A stretch of 24,130 nt of DNA from an uncultured Atopobium sp. (GCA_937997345.1 CALKTD010000013.1:1-24130); one strand, 5' to 3'. Shown: positions 1 to 7,690, counted from the first letter of the stretch. Numbers and translations are program-made. The notes: generated from the letters alone by a model not told the origin.

Positions 1-131
1 CTTTTAGCAAGCTTTCTGAGTTGAGGAACGCGTACACCAATGATGGATTCTCTTGAGATATTGGGTGTGAGTTTACTTTGAAAAGCGGCATATTCTGTAT
101 CTTGAAGTGCAAAGAGCTCGTCTTGAATCAT
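1..131 (-). CDS. AlkD-like DNA alkylation repair protein, N-terminal part (runs off the window)
   Basis: The first 43 codons of a minus-strand gene start at an ATG at 129-131, behind an AAGGA-type ribosome binding site about 8 bases upstream. The peptide begins MIQDELFALQDTEYAAF and contains 'IIGVRVPQLRKLAK', which matches the opening helices of the AlkD/COG4912 HEAT-like repeat family (DNA glycosylases that remove bulky alkylated bases). The rest of the gene lies outside the window, so the catalytic residues cannot be checked. It is co-directional with the GNAT gene at 223-750. The call rests on a short but characteristic segment. Confidence 0.72.
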   Translation of the reverse strand, partial: MIQDELFALQDTEYAAFQSKLTPNISRESIIGVRVPQLRKLAK

Positions 132-222
132 TAGGCTTTCCTTTGTTTCATATGGGAATATGGATATATAAATAAATCCACTTCAACGTATATCAAGCCT
201 TGTAGACAGGTGAGAAGAACCT

Positions 223-750
223 CTAAAGAGTAATCCAATATCTTTGGGTGAGAATACCATCCTCATCAAAGACTTCATTTTCTAAGATTCCACCGTTATT
301 AATAATGGACTTTGCCGAGCCAATATTATCTTTACGGCAACACATTAAAACACGGTCAATCCCCAATTTTTTGCATTCTTTGAGCGCAAGAGCAATCATT
401 GCTGTTGCATATCCCTTTCTTCTCTCACTTGGACGGATACCATCTCCAATGTGTCCACCACTTAAAAGAAGACCATCATTAAGATAATGACGGATATCAA
501 CTGCGCCAACAAAGATATTTCTGTCAAAGTCAAAACAAAAGAGGGTCGTACTAGGAACTCTTCCGTCTGAGGTTTCTTCTTTGGTTTCTAAGAAATCTAG
601 ATACTGTTCGAAATTATGATAGTCATATAGAAATATTCTTCGAGGAGAAGAGTTTGTATGGTTTGCCTTGATGTCTTGTGTCCATTCTTCAAGCATGTCA
701 AAGAGCTGTGCTTTGGTTTTCTCGTTTGGTTTTATAAGGGCGATCTTCAT
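223..750 (-). CDS. GNAT-family N-acetyltransferase
   Basis: A 175-residue protein with the acetyl-CoA binding signature of the GCN5-related N-acetyltransferase fold. Motif A is visible as 'GIRPSERRKGYATAMIALAL' (about residues 104-123), with the R-x-x-G-x-A pyrophosphate loop 'RRKGYA', followed by a motif B-like region 'DRVLMCCRKDNIGSAKSI' where the Asn/Ser helix is typical. It resembles the small-molecule acetyltransferases often called predicted acetyltransferase (COG3981-like). The acceptor is unknown; antibiotic, polyamine or amino-acid substrates are all possible. The ATG has a strong AAGGAG site 5-6 bases upstream. It is first in a row of co-directional accessory-type genes. Confidence 0.85.
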   Translation of the reverse strand: MKIALIKPNEKTKAQLFDMLEEWTQDIKANHTNSSPRRIFLYDYHNFEQYLDFLETKEETSDGRVPSTTLFCFDFDRNIFVGAVDIRHYLNDGLLLSGGHIGDGIRPSERRKGYATAMIALALKECKKLGIDRVLMCCRKDNIGSAKSIINNGGILENEVFDEDGILTQRYWITL

Positions 751-785
751 GTAACTCCTTGAGACAATTAAGCCATCTATTCCTT

Positions 786-1628
786 TTAATACAGCAATTC
801 TATCTTAACAATCTGCATGTGCATTATATTGTCTCCCATTTTTGCTAGAAGACGATGAATGCCTTTGATGCTTGGTAATTTCATATCGTAATAACCCAGC
901 ATGTATCCTTTGGATGAAACGGAAATCTTATCTGACCAGGAGGAGAGATCTTTTACTGCATTATTGGTGTAAAACAGATTGCCAAAATCATTCATTCCAT
1001 GCTTTTTTAGGATGACTCTCATCATGAGTTTGTAGCCTAAAGTTCCAACCGTATCAAAGACGAGTCTACATCCAGGAAAAAGCTCGGTCATTTTTAAGAC
1101 AATAGCTTTGACGTTTTCTTTTTTTAAATAGTGAAAGACGCCTGCTGCGTAAAAAACAGCGCCATTGCGTGCATCAACTTGATCCATCCAAGAGAGATCC
1201 GTCAAGTCGGAGACAATGTTGGTTTCTCTTGGATTTGTGCCTGCCAGTTCTTCTCGCATGGCAATAACATCTGGAAAGTCCACATTGAATATTTTGTTTT
1301 GTTGGTTTCCACATCTCCTGGTGTCAAGATCGAGTCCACACCCAAGACATACGATTGAGGCATTTGGATGGTTTCTGAGGTAATCGTTTATTTCATACAT
1401 TATGTCGAGCTGTCGCATGGCACCTTCAAGTGCGCCAAATTCATAGAACGCTGTGTCATATTTCTTATTGAGTTTTGAAAAATCATAGTCCAGTCTGTCA
1501 CAAATTTCTGTTGCTGCAGGATCTGCGTAGAGTTCAGGAAACTTGTCGCCACATTTCTTTCGGGCATAAAGTGGGATAATAAGTGTTTCTTGTGCTGTTC
1601 CGGTCTGTATCTGTAGCTTGTCATCCAT
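786..1628 (-). CDS. Class I SAM-dependent methyltransferase, LCMT/polyketide O-methyltransferase type
   Basis: About 280 residues. The N-terminal 'TGTAQETLIIPLYARKKC' and the SAM-binding segment 'IVCLGCGLDLDTRRCG' (about residues 92-107) followed by the acidic 'FNVDFPDV' are the signature of the leucine carboxyl methyltransferase-like family, which bacteria annotate as O-methyltransferases of polyketide-type products. An ATG at 1653-1655 would add nine residues but has no ribosome binding site; the internal ATG at 1626-1628 has AAAAGGA about 7 bases upstream and fits the usual family start, so it is preferred. The substrate is unknown, and no polyketide synthase is present in the window. Confidence 0.8.
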   Translation of the reverse strand: MDDKLQIQTGTAQETLIIPLYARKKCGDKFPELYADPAATEICDRLDYDFSKLNKKYDTAFYEFGALEGAMRQLDIMYEINDYLRNHPNASIVCLGCGLDLDTRRCGNQQNKIFNVDFPDVIAMREELAGTNPRETNIVSDLTDLSWMDQVDARNGAVFYAAGVFHYLKKENVKAIVLKMTELFPGCRLVFDTVGTLGYKLMMRVILKKHGMNDFGNLFYTNNAVKDLSSWSDKISVSSKGYMLGYYDMKLPSIKGIHRLLAKMGDNIMHMQIVKIELLY

Positions 1629-1705
1629 GGTGAGTCCTTTTGAGAGAACATGCATTTGATTGATATAATTAATTAAAAGAATACATTATTTATAAGGGGT
1701 CTGTA

Positions 1706-2302
1706 TTATTTTTGACTGCATTCGACATAACATAGAGGGAGTCTAGCTACGATAGTTTTAGAAAACTCTATTTTCCATCCTTGTGATTCAAGATACTGAG
1801 GATAAGTATCTTCTGTCCAATGGTGCTCAAAACTAACACCGACGATTTTTAAAAAAGATTTCCAGAACGTATTAACTTCAGTATGATTGACAAAGTTTGG
1901 AGCGATTAGCATGCCTCCATTATTTAAGACACGTCTTATCTCTTGTAAGGCTTTGTCCGAGTGTTCCATGATGTGCAGCGCATTTGCAATAACAACAACG
2001 TCAAAAGACTGGTTTGCATAGGGGAGACAAGTAGCATCAGCAATTTCAAAGGTGAGATTTTCTGGATATGTATCCTTTTGAGCCTCTTTAATCATATCAG
2101 CAGAATAATCTGTCGCAGTAATGCTCTTTGCTACAGAGGCAATATGTTTTGCTATAAGTCCTGGTCCAGTTGCAATTTCAAGAACAGTTTTGTCTTTTAC
2201 AACGTGTGAGATACGATCGTACATCCATTGATATGCTTTTTTATCAGGAAGCATGGATTGGCGATAGAACGGGGCATACCAATCCCAAATTGTTTTCTTC
2301 AT
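1706..2302 (-). CDS. Class I SAM-dependent methyltransferase (Methyltransf_11 type)
   Basis: A 198-residue single-domain methyltransferase. Motif I is 'VLEIATGPGLIAKHI' (about residues 40-54), followed by the acidic 'ATDYSADMI' that should bind the SAM ribose, motif 'DATCLPYANQSFDVVV' and post-motif 'EIRRVLNNGGMLIAPNF'. This is the UbiE/COG2226-like organisation. It opens 'IWDWYAPFYRQSM', common in small methyltransferases of unknown acceptor (quinone, lipid or small molecule). The ribosome binding site is weak (a GGAT-type stretch). It lies between the LCMT-type methyltransferase and the VOC gene on the same strand. Class is sure, substrate is not. Confidence 0.82.
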   Translation of the reverse strand: MKKTIWDWYAPFYRQSMLPDKKAYQWMYDRISHVVKDKTVLEIATGPGLIAKHIASVAKSITATDYSADMIKEAQKDTYPENLTFEIADATCLPYANQSFDVVVIANALHIMEHSDKALQEIRRVLNNGGMLIAPNFVNHTEVNTFWKSFLKIVGVSFEHHWTEDTYPQYLESQGWKIEFSKTIVARLPLCYVECSQK

Positions 2303-2329
2303 ATCCGATATTATCCATTCAATTTTTAG

Positions 2330-2713
2330 TTAAATCGTAATTTCAATTTGATTGTCTTCAAGGGCAATAATGCAACTTTCATAATAGCCATCTCCGGTTG
2401 TTCTTGGTCCGCTGATGACATTATAGCCGTCTGTTTTTAACTCTGCAGTGAGGGTATCTACCTTTTCTTTACTTCCAACACTAAACGCAATATGAGCGTA
2501 TCCCGTGCGGTTGATCTCTTTTGGTAAATCTGACATTTTGGGTTTGTTCATGATTTCAAGTCGTGCGCTTTTATCGAAGGAAAGGAAGTACGAGCGAAAA
2601 TCCGTTTGAGGATTATGATAGCCGTCGTTAGATGTTGCTCCAAAGTACTTTACAAAAAACTGTTGGGCACCCTCTATATCGTTTACATATAATGCAATAT
2701 GTTCAATTCTCAT
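2330..2713 (-). CDS. VOC-family (glyoxalase/bleomycin resistance fold) protein
   Basis: About 127 residues starting 'MRIEHIALYVNDIEGAQQFF', the classic first strand and helix of the vicinal-oxygen-chelate fold. It continues with a predicted second repeat, 'GYAHIAFSVGSKEKVDTL', and a C-terminal 'DGYYESCIIALEDNQIEITI'. The likely metal ligands are His5 and a Glu near the C-terminus, as in glyoxalase I-like or dioxygenase-like members. The frame is open upstream to a TTG overlapping the stop of the GrpB gene, but the ATG at 2711-2713 has a GGAGAC site and gives the canonical family start, so the short form is chosen. Possible roles are detoxification or antibiotic sequestration; the substrate cannot be told. 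Confidence 0.8.
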   Translation of the reverse strand: MRIEHIALYVNDIEGAQQFFVKYFGATSNDGYHNPQTDFRSYFLSFDKSARLEIMNKPKMSDLPKEINRTGYAHIAFSVGSKEKVDTLTAELKTDGYNVISGPRTTGDGYYESCIIALEDNQIEITI

Positions 2714-2754
2714 GGCTGTCTCCGAAAATCTATGACTGCATTTTGTTTTTCTAG

Positions 2755-3327
2755 TCAATAACGTCCAGCGTAATCACTCTTTGCTACAGTAGTCCATTTT
2801 TTAATGAACTTTGTTTTAGCTTCTGTATAAGCATCTCTATTGTGTTCAAATTGTTTCCATAAATCCAATTTCAAAGTTTCGTATTCTTTTGCAATCTGTG
2901 GATGGTCTTTCAGGTAATCTCGAAAATACAGTTCATCGTTATCTCCGACATATCGAAGATGAATATGAAAGACCTTATCGGCAAACCCATTTTTAGTATA
3001 ACCAGAGTTCAAAGATATTCTGCGATCTTCCGTTGACATTCGCAGAAGTCCACTGCGTTCGATAAGTTGCGCAATACATTCGATATTAGAATCTGTTGAA
3101 ATTTCAACAAGAACGTCGACTATATCTTTTGCCCATATTCCAGGAACTGCGGTACTACCAATATGACTAATCCTCTTTATAGAGCGTTTAGGTAAAATAT
3201 ATTGTAGCTTGGCTTCCATTTCACTATAAAATGCATCCCATTTGTCATTGTGCTCGACAAGAAATATTGGGAAAAGTTCCCATAATTCGTTCAGAGACAT
3301 TTCTGACAGTTCTTTTTCTACTTTCAT
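2755..3327 (-). CDS. GrpB/UPF0157-family protein (nucleotidyltransferase-like fold)
   Basis: A 190-residue protein carrying the GrpB family hallmark: a 'W-x(6)-E' helix ('NDKWDAFYSEMEAKL') followed by 'ISHIGSTAVPGIWAKDIVDVLVE' at about residues 55-78, where the G-S-T-A-V-P-G and the two Asp residues resemble the nucleotidyltransferase GS...D-x-D centre. A later 'HIHLRYVGDNDELYFRDYL' and the C-terminal 'EYETLKLDLWKQF ... YTEAKTKFIKKW' are typical. Members are stand-alone or fused to CoaE or GNAT domains; no activity is firmly established. The ribosome binding site is weak. Downstream lies the VOC gene, almost abutting. Confidence 0.85.
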   Translation of the reverse strand: MKVEKELSEMSLNELWELFPIFLVEHNDKWDAFYSEMEAKLQYILPKRSIKRISHIGSTAVPGIWAKDIVDVLVEISTDSNIECIAQLIERSGLLRMSTEDRRISLNSGYTKNGFADKVFHIHLRYVGDNDELYFRDYLKDHPQIAKEYETLKLDLWKQFEHNRDAYTEAKTKFIKKWTTVAKSDYAGRY

Positions 3328-3374
3328 AGTTTTCTTTTCTTTCTTTGATAGTCTCCTAAATTTGTCTTGATATA

Positions 3375-4136
3375 TTACTTTTTCCTCGCCACAAAGTAGT
3401 ATCGATGAATTTTTCCCTTGATTACGCCATCTTGCTCAATAATTTTCTGAGCTTTAAAGAGGTTCTCTTGGTATTTTTTGACTTCAAAGTATGGGAATTC
3501 CCAGTCAATGATTCTTGCAAACCAAACAAGAGCACCTACATCATAAAATTCTATTGGCCTATAGGCTTCAGCTTCCTCAATAATGTCAAATCCATTATTT
3601 ATTAATTCTTGTCTGGCAATACTTAAATAAGCTTTAGGAAAGGGAAGCTCGATATCTCCTAGTAGAAGCTCTACCAGGTCCCTGTCATTCTCAGCGCCAA
3701 CCTGTTGCGTAAGAAACATACCCCCACTTTTAAGAATTCTTTTTAGTTCTTGTATGTTGTATTTACCGTGTCTGTTGGTAACAAGATCAAAGTAATCATC
3801 TTCAAACGGAAGCTCATCTCCTCCGTCAGCTGCCTTAAAGTCTATCCCTAAAGGAAGGAGTCTCTCTTCACACAGTTTGATGTTTGGAGCATAACCTTCA
3901 ATTGCTGCAGTCTGTTTAGGATTGGTGAGAAAAGACAAAAGAAATTCTCCACCACCCGTTTCCATATCTAATAGATAATCAGTATCGTGTAGATAGGATT
4001 TGATGATACTTCCAAAGTCCCATGGAAGATCATCTTCTTCTTTATATCTGTTCCTAATATGGGAGAAATCCCATCCCTTGATATGAGCAATTTCTTGTTC
4101 ATGAAGCCATTGGGCGAGAAGTGCTTGTTTTTCCAT
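3375..4136 (-). CDS. Class I SAM-dependent methyltransferase
   Basis: A 253-residue methyltransferase. Motif I is 'YLLDMETGGGEFLLSF' (about residues 54-69), followed by 'AAIEGYAPNIKLCEERL' for ribose binding, 'ADGGDELPFEDDYFDLVTNRHG' and 'ELKRILKSGGMFLTQQVG'. The C-terminal third ('IEFYDVGALVWFARIIDWEFPYF') is aromatic-rich and probably makes the acceptor pocket. Family members of this length occur widely in Firmicutes as unnamed methyltransferases with no fixed substrate. The ATG has AAGGAA 8 bases upstream. It is the promoter-proximal gene of the minus-strand accessory run 4136-223, with a consensus -10 box about 40 bases upstream. Confidence 0.82.
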   Translation of the reverse strand: MEKQALLAQWLHEQEIAHIKGWDFSHIRNRYKEEDDLPWDFGSIIKSYLHDTDYLLDMETGGGEFLLSFLTNPKQTAAIEGYAPNIKLCEERLLPLGIDFKAADGGDELPFEDDYFDLVTNRHGKYNIQELKRILKSGGMFLTQQVGAENDRDLVELLLGDIELPFPKAYLSIARQELINNGFDIIEEAEAYRPIEFYDVGALVWFARIIDWEFPYFEVKKYQENLFKAQKIIEQDGVIKGKIHRYYFVARKK

Positions 4137-4164
4137 AGTATGTTTCCTTAAGACCGTGATTTTC

Positions 4165-4205
4165 GGATGTACAATTATTATATATTGTTTGACTGTATAG
4201 AACGA
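4165..4205 (-). promoter_or_regulatory. Candidate promoter of the 4136-2330 accessory run
   Basis: On the minus strand a perfect TATAAT lies at 4177-4182, which would start transcription near 4170, some 34 bases before the ATG at 4136. No convincing -35 hexamer is found at 16-18 bases, so only the -10 is called. The surrounding DNA is very AT-rich, so chance occurrence is possible. Confidence 0.35.
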
Positions 4206-4214
4206 TTTTTACCT

Positions 4215-4253
4215 AATCTACCTGCTTGTTTATTGTATTCATGCAGGTAGATT
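4215..4253. repeat. 11-bp perfect inverted repeat, 17-base loop
   Basis: AATCTACCTGC at 4215-4225 is repeated in inverted form, GCAGGTAGATT, at 4243-4253. It is followed on the plus strand by a U-poor 'GCTTATTTTATA', so it is not a clean intrinsic terminator. It could be an operator, or the remnant of a mobile or attachment site. Confidence 0.7.
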
Positions 4254-4354
4254 GCTTATTTTATATATAAAAGGGGAGTAAAAGGTTAAAAGCATACAAT
4301 GAAGTATTAAGTTGTGTAATTTTGTACTATCAATACATTAAATATATAAAGCTT

Positions 4355-4388
4355 TGTTGATAAATTATTTCAAGATGATTTATCAACA
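4355..4388. repeat. 11-bp perfect inverted repeat extendable to 15 pairs
   Basis: TGTTGATAAAT (4355-4365) and ATTTATCAACA (4378-4388) are exact inverse complements. Allowing two G-U pairs the stem extends inward to a four-base loop. Each arm carries TTATCAACA, one base off the DnaA box, in opposite orientation. Confidence 0.7.
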
Positions 4389-4715
4389 TGTGTAACTATA
4401 AAAATACGTTCAGATCTAAAAATAAATTTTAGAACGATACACAAAGAAAGTCATTTTATAAATAAAAATTTCAGTATTGTCGCCAACTTATCAACTTGAA
4501 AAATCATTAAATTTATCATGTCATCAAGTACAGTTTATAAATCTATAGGTGTAATTACTCATAAGCAATTAATATCGTCGCTTAGAAAGGCTCTCAGAGG
4601 CTCATTTTCTAGGTAATAATAATGTGATTGAAGCTTTGTATCTTATTGCAGCTTATATTAATTATATAATAGTATATAAAAGTCTGATAATCGATATTAT
4701 GTAAACTAATGAGTT

Positions 4716-4752
4716 GAAGAAAAAGGAGAAGGATTTTGAGCCCCTCTCCTTT
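4716..4752 (-). terminator. Intrinsic terminator of the CLC gene
   Basis: Read on the minus strand, CCCTCTCCTTT (complement at 4742-4752) pairs with its partner at 4722-4732 through 11 pairs including one G-U, with a 9-base loop, followed by a U-rich tract (4716-4724). It lies about 30 bases after the CLC stop codon. Confidence 0.85.
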
Positions 4753-4780
4753 ACTGTAACGTGTGCGACAGCGATAAACG

Positions 4781-6367
4781 CTATACCGATGAGTCGGTCA
4801 TGACATTCAATTTAATCATGACATCGCTTTCATACATCTCATCAAAAATTACAAGAATCTTGTCCAGCGCCATCAATTCAGTTTGGCCGGTTGGAATAAT
4901 CTCCAAGCCCGCACGATCAATAGTTACAACCCTCACTTTGTCAGGCCATGGGATATCTTGGAGCAATTTGCCCTCAATGGGACTTCCTTGGCCAATAGTG
5001 AACTCATGAAGGATTTTCTCGCCAGAATCAAGTGTTGGTTTAGACTCCCCTTGCTGAGAAGCCAAGAATTCTGCAAGTAAATGCTCGTAGAATGGGTCAA
5101 CACGCAGGATATTTGCGGTTACGTAGGACACAATTGCAACTGCAGACATAGCGATAAGAGCCTCAAGAGAACCTGTGAGCTCAAATATAAGCACTACTCC
5201 GGTGACGGGCGCTCTAACTGCTCCGGCAAAAATGCCTGCAACGCCCATAGCAATAAAATTTGGTGCATATGCCATAGGTATGCCAAAAACATGGGTTGCT
5301 AACAGGGCAAACAGTGTTCCAACAAGTGTTCCCATGACAACCATTGGAAAGAGAGTTCCGCCAGGCGTTCCAGCAGCAAAACATGTTGTGGTAAAGAAAT
5401 ATTTGCCTAGCAAAAGCGCTATAACCATGAGTTCGGTAAGTGTTGCTGGCTCTTTGATTTTCTCGATAATGGCGTCACCGCCACAAAGAAGATCTGGCCA
5501 GGTAAAAGCCATAATTCCAGCTAGCATGAATGGAATAATGAGCCTCGAGAAAGGAGCAAACTTAGAGATCTTTTTGTAGAGTCTCTGGGCAAAGAACATT
5601 CCCTTATTGTGGAGAGCTCCTAACAAACCGCAGGTCACGCCTACAAAAAGAACAAAGGCATAGTCAACGTGTGGCAGCGGCGCCACGTACGGAAGCTGAA
5701 GAACAGGCTTCATGCCAAGAACGTTGGAAACCAGGAAGTCGGCTCCTACTGACGCGGTCATTGCTGAGATAATCAGTGGAGCATGAAACTCCTTCTGGAT
5801 CTCTTCAATAGCAAAAAGTGTGCCAGTGAGAGGAGCGTGAAAAGCGGCTGACATACCCGCAGCTGCGCCACAGGTTACCAGAAGACGTTCTTCTCCCCTT
5901 TTACGCTTGAGAATCTTTGAGACCGCTTTACCAGAAACAGCGCCCAACTGGACTGATGGACCTTCTCGACCCATAGAAAGGCCGCCAAAAGCCACCAGGA
6001 CGCCTTGGATGAACTTAACAGGAAGAACTCGATACCAAGGCATATCGGCAGATCCCATAACCTCAGCATTGGTCTGAGGGATTCCAGAGCCAGCGGTGTA
6101 GGGTTCAAACTTCATAAGCAGACAAACGATCACCATCAGGATGAACAGTATGCCAAACCAAAGAGCCATATACGGCCAATTACCTGCGATTGATTGAGTA
6201 ATAGAGCGCATTTGAGCTTCTGCAAAAGAAAGACAAAGGCGATACAGCGTGACAACGCCACCACCCATAAGGCCAACAAGCAGGCCTTCTCCAATGAGAG
6301 CTACCTGAAACCTACGAGAAAAATGACGCTCAATAACGTTTGTCTTATGTTTGAGATGAAACGCCAC
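4781..6367 (-). CDS. ClcA-type chloride channel / Cl-/H+ antiporter with C-terminal RCK (TrkA-C-like) domain
   Basis: About 528 residues, many membrane segments. The anion pathway motifs of the CLC family are all visible: 'GSGIP' (about 93-97), 'GREGP' (133-137) with the gating Glu, 'AIEE' (186-189) matching the proton-path Glu pair of E. coli ClcA, 'GGTLFP' (336-341) in place of GxFxP, and a Tyr in 'DPFYEHLL' (about 427) aligned with the chloride-coordinating Tyr445. Retention of both Glu sites suggests a proton-coupled exchanger. A soluble tail ('GSPIEGKLLQDIPWP ... LMALDKILVIF') resembles the TrkA-C regulatory domain. The frame is open to a GTG at 6403, but that codon lies inside the terminator of the preceding gene and has no ribosome binding site; the GTG at 6365-6367 follows GGGGAG and is preferred. 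Confidence 0.93.
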   Translation of the reverse strand: MAFHLKHKTNVIERHFSRRFQVALIGEGLLVGLMGGGVVTLYRLCLSFAEAQMRSITQSIAGNWPYMALWFGILFILMVIVCLLMKFEPYTAGSGIPQTNAEVMGSADMPWYRVLPVKFIQGVLVAFGGLSMGREGPSVQLGAVSGKAVSKILKRKRGEERLLVTCGAAAGMSAAFHAPLTGTLFAIEEIQKEFHAPLIISAMTASVGADFLVSNVLGMKPVLQLPYVAPLPHVDYAFVLFVGVTCGLLGALHNKGMFFAQRLYKKISKFAPFSRLIIPFMLAGIMAFTWPDLLCGGDAIIEKIKEPATLTELMVIALLLGKYFFTTTCFAAGTPGGTLFPMVVMGTLVGTLFALLATHVFGIPMAYAPNFIAMGVAGIFAGAVRAPVTGVVLIFELTGSLEALIAMSAVAIVSYVTANILRVDPFYEHLLAEFLASQQGESKPTLDSGEKILHEFTIGQGSPIEGKLLQDIPWPDKVRVVTIDRAGLEIIPTGQTELMALDKILVIFDEMYESDVMIKLNVMTDSSV

Positions 6368-6390
6368 AATCTCCCCTAGCAGTTTATGGT

Positions 6391-6439
6391 TAATAAAAAG
6401 CACGTAAAGTGTACTTGGATATTGTACGACTTTACGTGC
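6391..6439 (-). terminator. Intrinsic terminator of the NlpC/P60 gene
   Basis: GCACGTAAAGT (6400-6410) and ACTTTACGTGC (6429-6439) form an 11-bp perfect stem, extended inward by a GTAC/GTAC pairing with one bulged base. On the minus strand the stem is followed by TTTTTATT. It lies 67 bases past the hydrolase stop codon and overlaps the longest open frame of the CLC gene, which argues for the shorter CLC start. Confidence 0.88.
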
Positions 6440-6505
6440 GTGTAGTTAAAAGTTTGTACAGAAAATTGTACGTAGCGGAGTGCACCTGGTGTCCCTGGCT
6501 ATTGA

Positions 6506-7690
6506 TTAGCCGGAGAATGGTCCTCCACCATAGCAAGCATAAACAGGACCCTCGATAACACCGACGGACTCGTTAGCTGCGTGAATCATGCGGCCACCGC
6601 CGATGTAGATTCCAACGTGCTCATAGCCTGCACGGGTGAAGATGATGTCGCCATAGTTAAGCTCATTCATGGAATCATGCCAGTTACCAGCAGCGCGAAT
6701 AGCACGGCCAATGGTTCCTGCGGTACCTGCACGGTAGCCGAGGAAGCAGTAGTAGACCAGACCACCACAGTCAAAGCCAGAAGCAGGAGAAGCTCCGCCC
6801 CAAACGTATGGATAGCCAATGCAAGCATAAGCTGTAGCAACGCCACCGCCTGCAGCTGGGTAGCCACCGCCACCGCCGGAGTATGATGACCCACCACCAG
6901 AATTAGAACTGCTGTTGGAGCTGCTGGAGCTAGAAGAGCTGGAGCTAGAAGAGCTGGAGCTAGAAGAGCTAGAGCTGGAATCGTTAGAGGAGCTATTGTT
7001 AGACTCTAAGCTGTTAGAAGGAGTCTCACGAGTAACAGTCTCAATTGCATAAGCAACGTTGTTGTTAGCTGATGCAGCCTCCTGAGCAGCAAGCTGAGCT
7101 TTTACCTCAGCATCAAGGGAGTCATAGTAAGCCTTAGCCTCTGCGAGCTGGCTCTGAAGACCATCTGCGGTAGTCTTCATCTCAGCGACCTGAGCCTGAA
7201 GGTTCTCCTGCTCAGCCTGAAGCTCAAGCTGCTGAGCCTGAAGCTGGTCACCAAGAGCCTTGACGGTATTGATGGAGTCAGCCTCCTGCTTGCTGGTGCG
7301 GTCCATATAGTAGACGCGGCTGACAAAGTCCTCTGGGCTAGATGCTCCAAGGAGAAAGTCCAAAGTCTCCTGTGGGCCTGCCTTATAAGCACTCTTCATT
7401 GCTGCAGAAAGGACAAGGCGCTGCTTATTGAGCTGGTCTGTAGTCTCTGCAATCTGCTCCTGAACCTCACCAATTTTGTTGTTGGTGGCGTCAAGTGCAT
7501 AGGTTTTCTCGTTAAGGTTATCCATGGCCTCTGCAAGAGCTGCACCAAGAGAGTCTAACTGGGCAGATGCGGCCTCAAGATCGCTTTGTGGGTCTGCGAA
7601 TAGCTTGGCTGGGGTAAGCAGCGTAGCAGCTACACCAAGACCTGCAAATAAGAGAGCGTCTCGTCTTGTGAAAGATCGGCGCTGTGACAT
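6506..7690 (-). CDS. Secreted NlpC/P60 peptidoglycan hydrolase with coiled coil and polyserine linker
   Basis: About 394 residues from an ATG behind AAGGAG (7688-7690). The first 32 residues form a Tat-like signal peptide: 'SFTRRDALLFAGLGVAA' (twin Arg, hydrophobic core) and 'AKLFA-DP' as cleavage site. Residues about 36-215 are a CwlO/PcsB-like coiled coil rich in Gln, Glu, Ala and Leu. Then come a Ser/Asn tract (228-265) and a Gly-rich hinge. The C-terminal NlpC/P60 domain (285-394) has the catalytic Cys308 in 'GFDCGGLVYYC', His358 in 'YEHVGIYIGGG' and a third polar residue, His370. It probably cleaves stem-peptide bonds such as D-gamma-Glu to diamino acid during cell separation; the coiled coil may hold it inactive as in CwlO/RipA systems with FtsEX. 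Tat export of such a hydrolase is less common than Sec. Confidence 0.92.
   Translation of the reverse strand: MSQRRSFTRRDALLFAGLGVAATLLTPAKLFADPQSDLEAASAQLDSLGAALAEAMDNLNEKTYALDATNNKIGEVQEQIAETTDQLNKQRLVLSAAMKSAYKAGPQETLDFLLGASSPEDFVSRVYYMDRTSKQEADSINTVKALGDQLQAQQLELQAEQENLQAQVAEMKTTADGLQSQLAEAKAYYDSLDAEVKAQLAAQEAASANNNVAYAIETVTRETPSNSLESNNSSSNDSSSSSSSSSSSSSSSSSSSSSNSSSNSGGGSSYSGGGGGYPAAGGGVATAYACIGYPYVWGGASPASGFDCGGLVYYCFLGYRAGTAGTIGRAIRAAGNWHDSMNELNYGDIIFTRAGYEHVGIYIGGGRMIHAANESVGVIEGPVYACYGGGPFSG
6923..6967. repeat. Three perfect tandem 15-bp repeats in the polyserine linker
   Basis: The unit GCTGGAGCTAGAAGA occurs three times in a row (6923-6937, 6938-6952, 6953-6967), with degenerate copies on either side. 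Five codons per unit keep the reading frame, so copy-number slippage would lengthen or shorten the serine linker without frameshift. Confidence 0.9.

Larger units (their letters stand above)
4137..4721. other. AT-rich gene-poor spacer with inverted repeats
   Basis: No credible coding region was found. It contains three imperfect or perfect inverted repeats (4215-4253, 4355-4388, 4407-4436) and long A/T runs. The only small frame (ATG 4518 to TAA 4616, 32 codons) lacks a ribosome binding site. TTATCAAC words at 4381-4387 and 4488-4495 resemble weak DnaA boxes (consensus TTATCCACA), but no dnaA, dnaN or box cluster is present. Confidence 0.6.

Noticed and set aside
4355..4500. Origin of replication suggested by TTATCAACA words
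   Set aside because: Only two or three one-off boxes, no dnaA/dnaN/rpmH neighbours and no ordered box cluster; AT-richness alone is not enough.
4518..4616. 32-codon frame in the AT-rich spacer
   Set aside because: It has an ATG but no ribosome binding site, no similarity I can recognise, and its length is expected by chance.
6923..6982. Short direct repeats as a CRISPR array
   Set aside because: Repeats are 15 bp, contiguous without spacers and in frame within a serine-coding tract.
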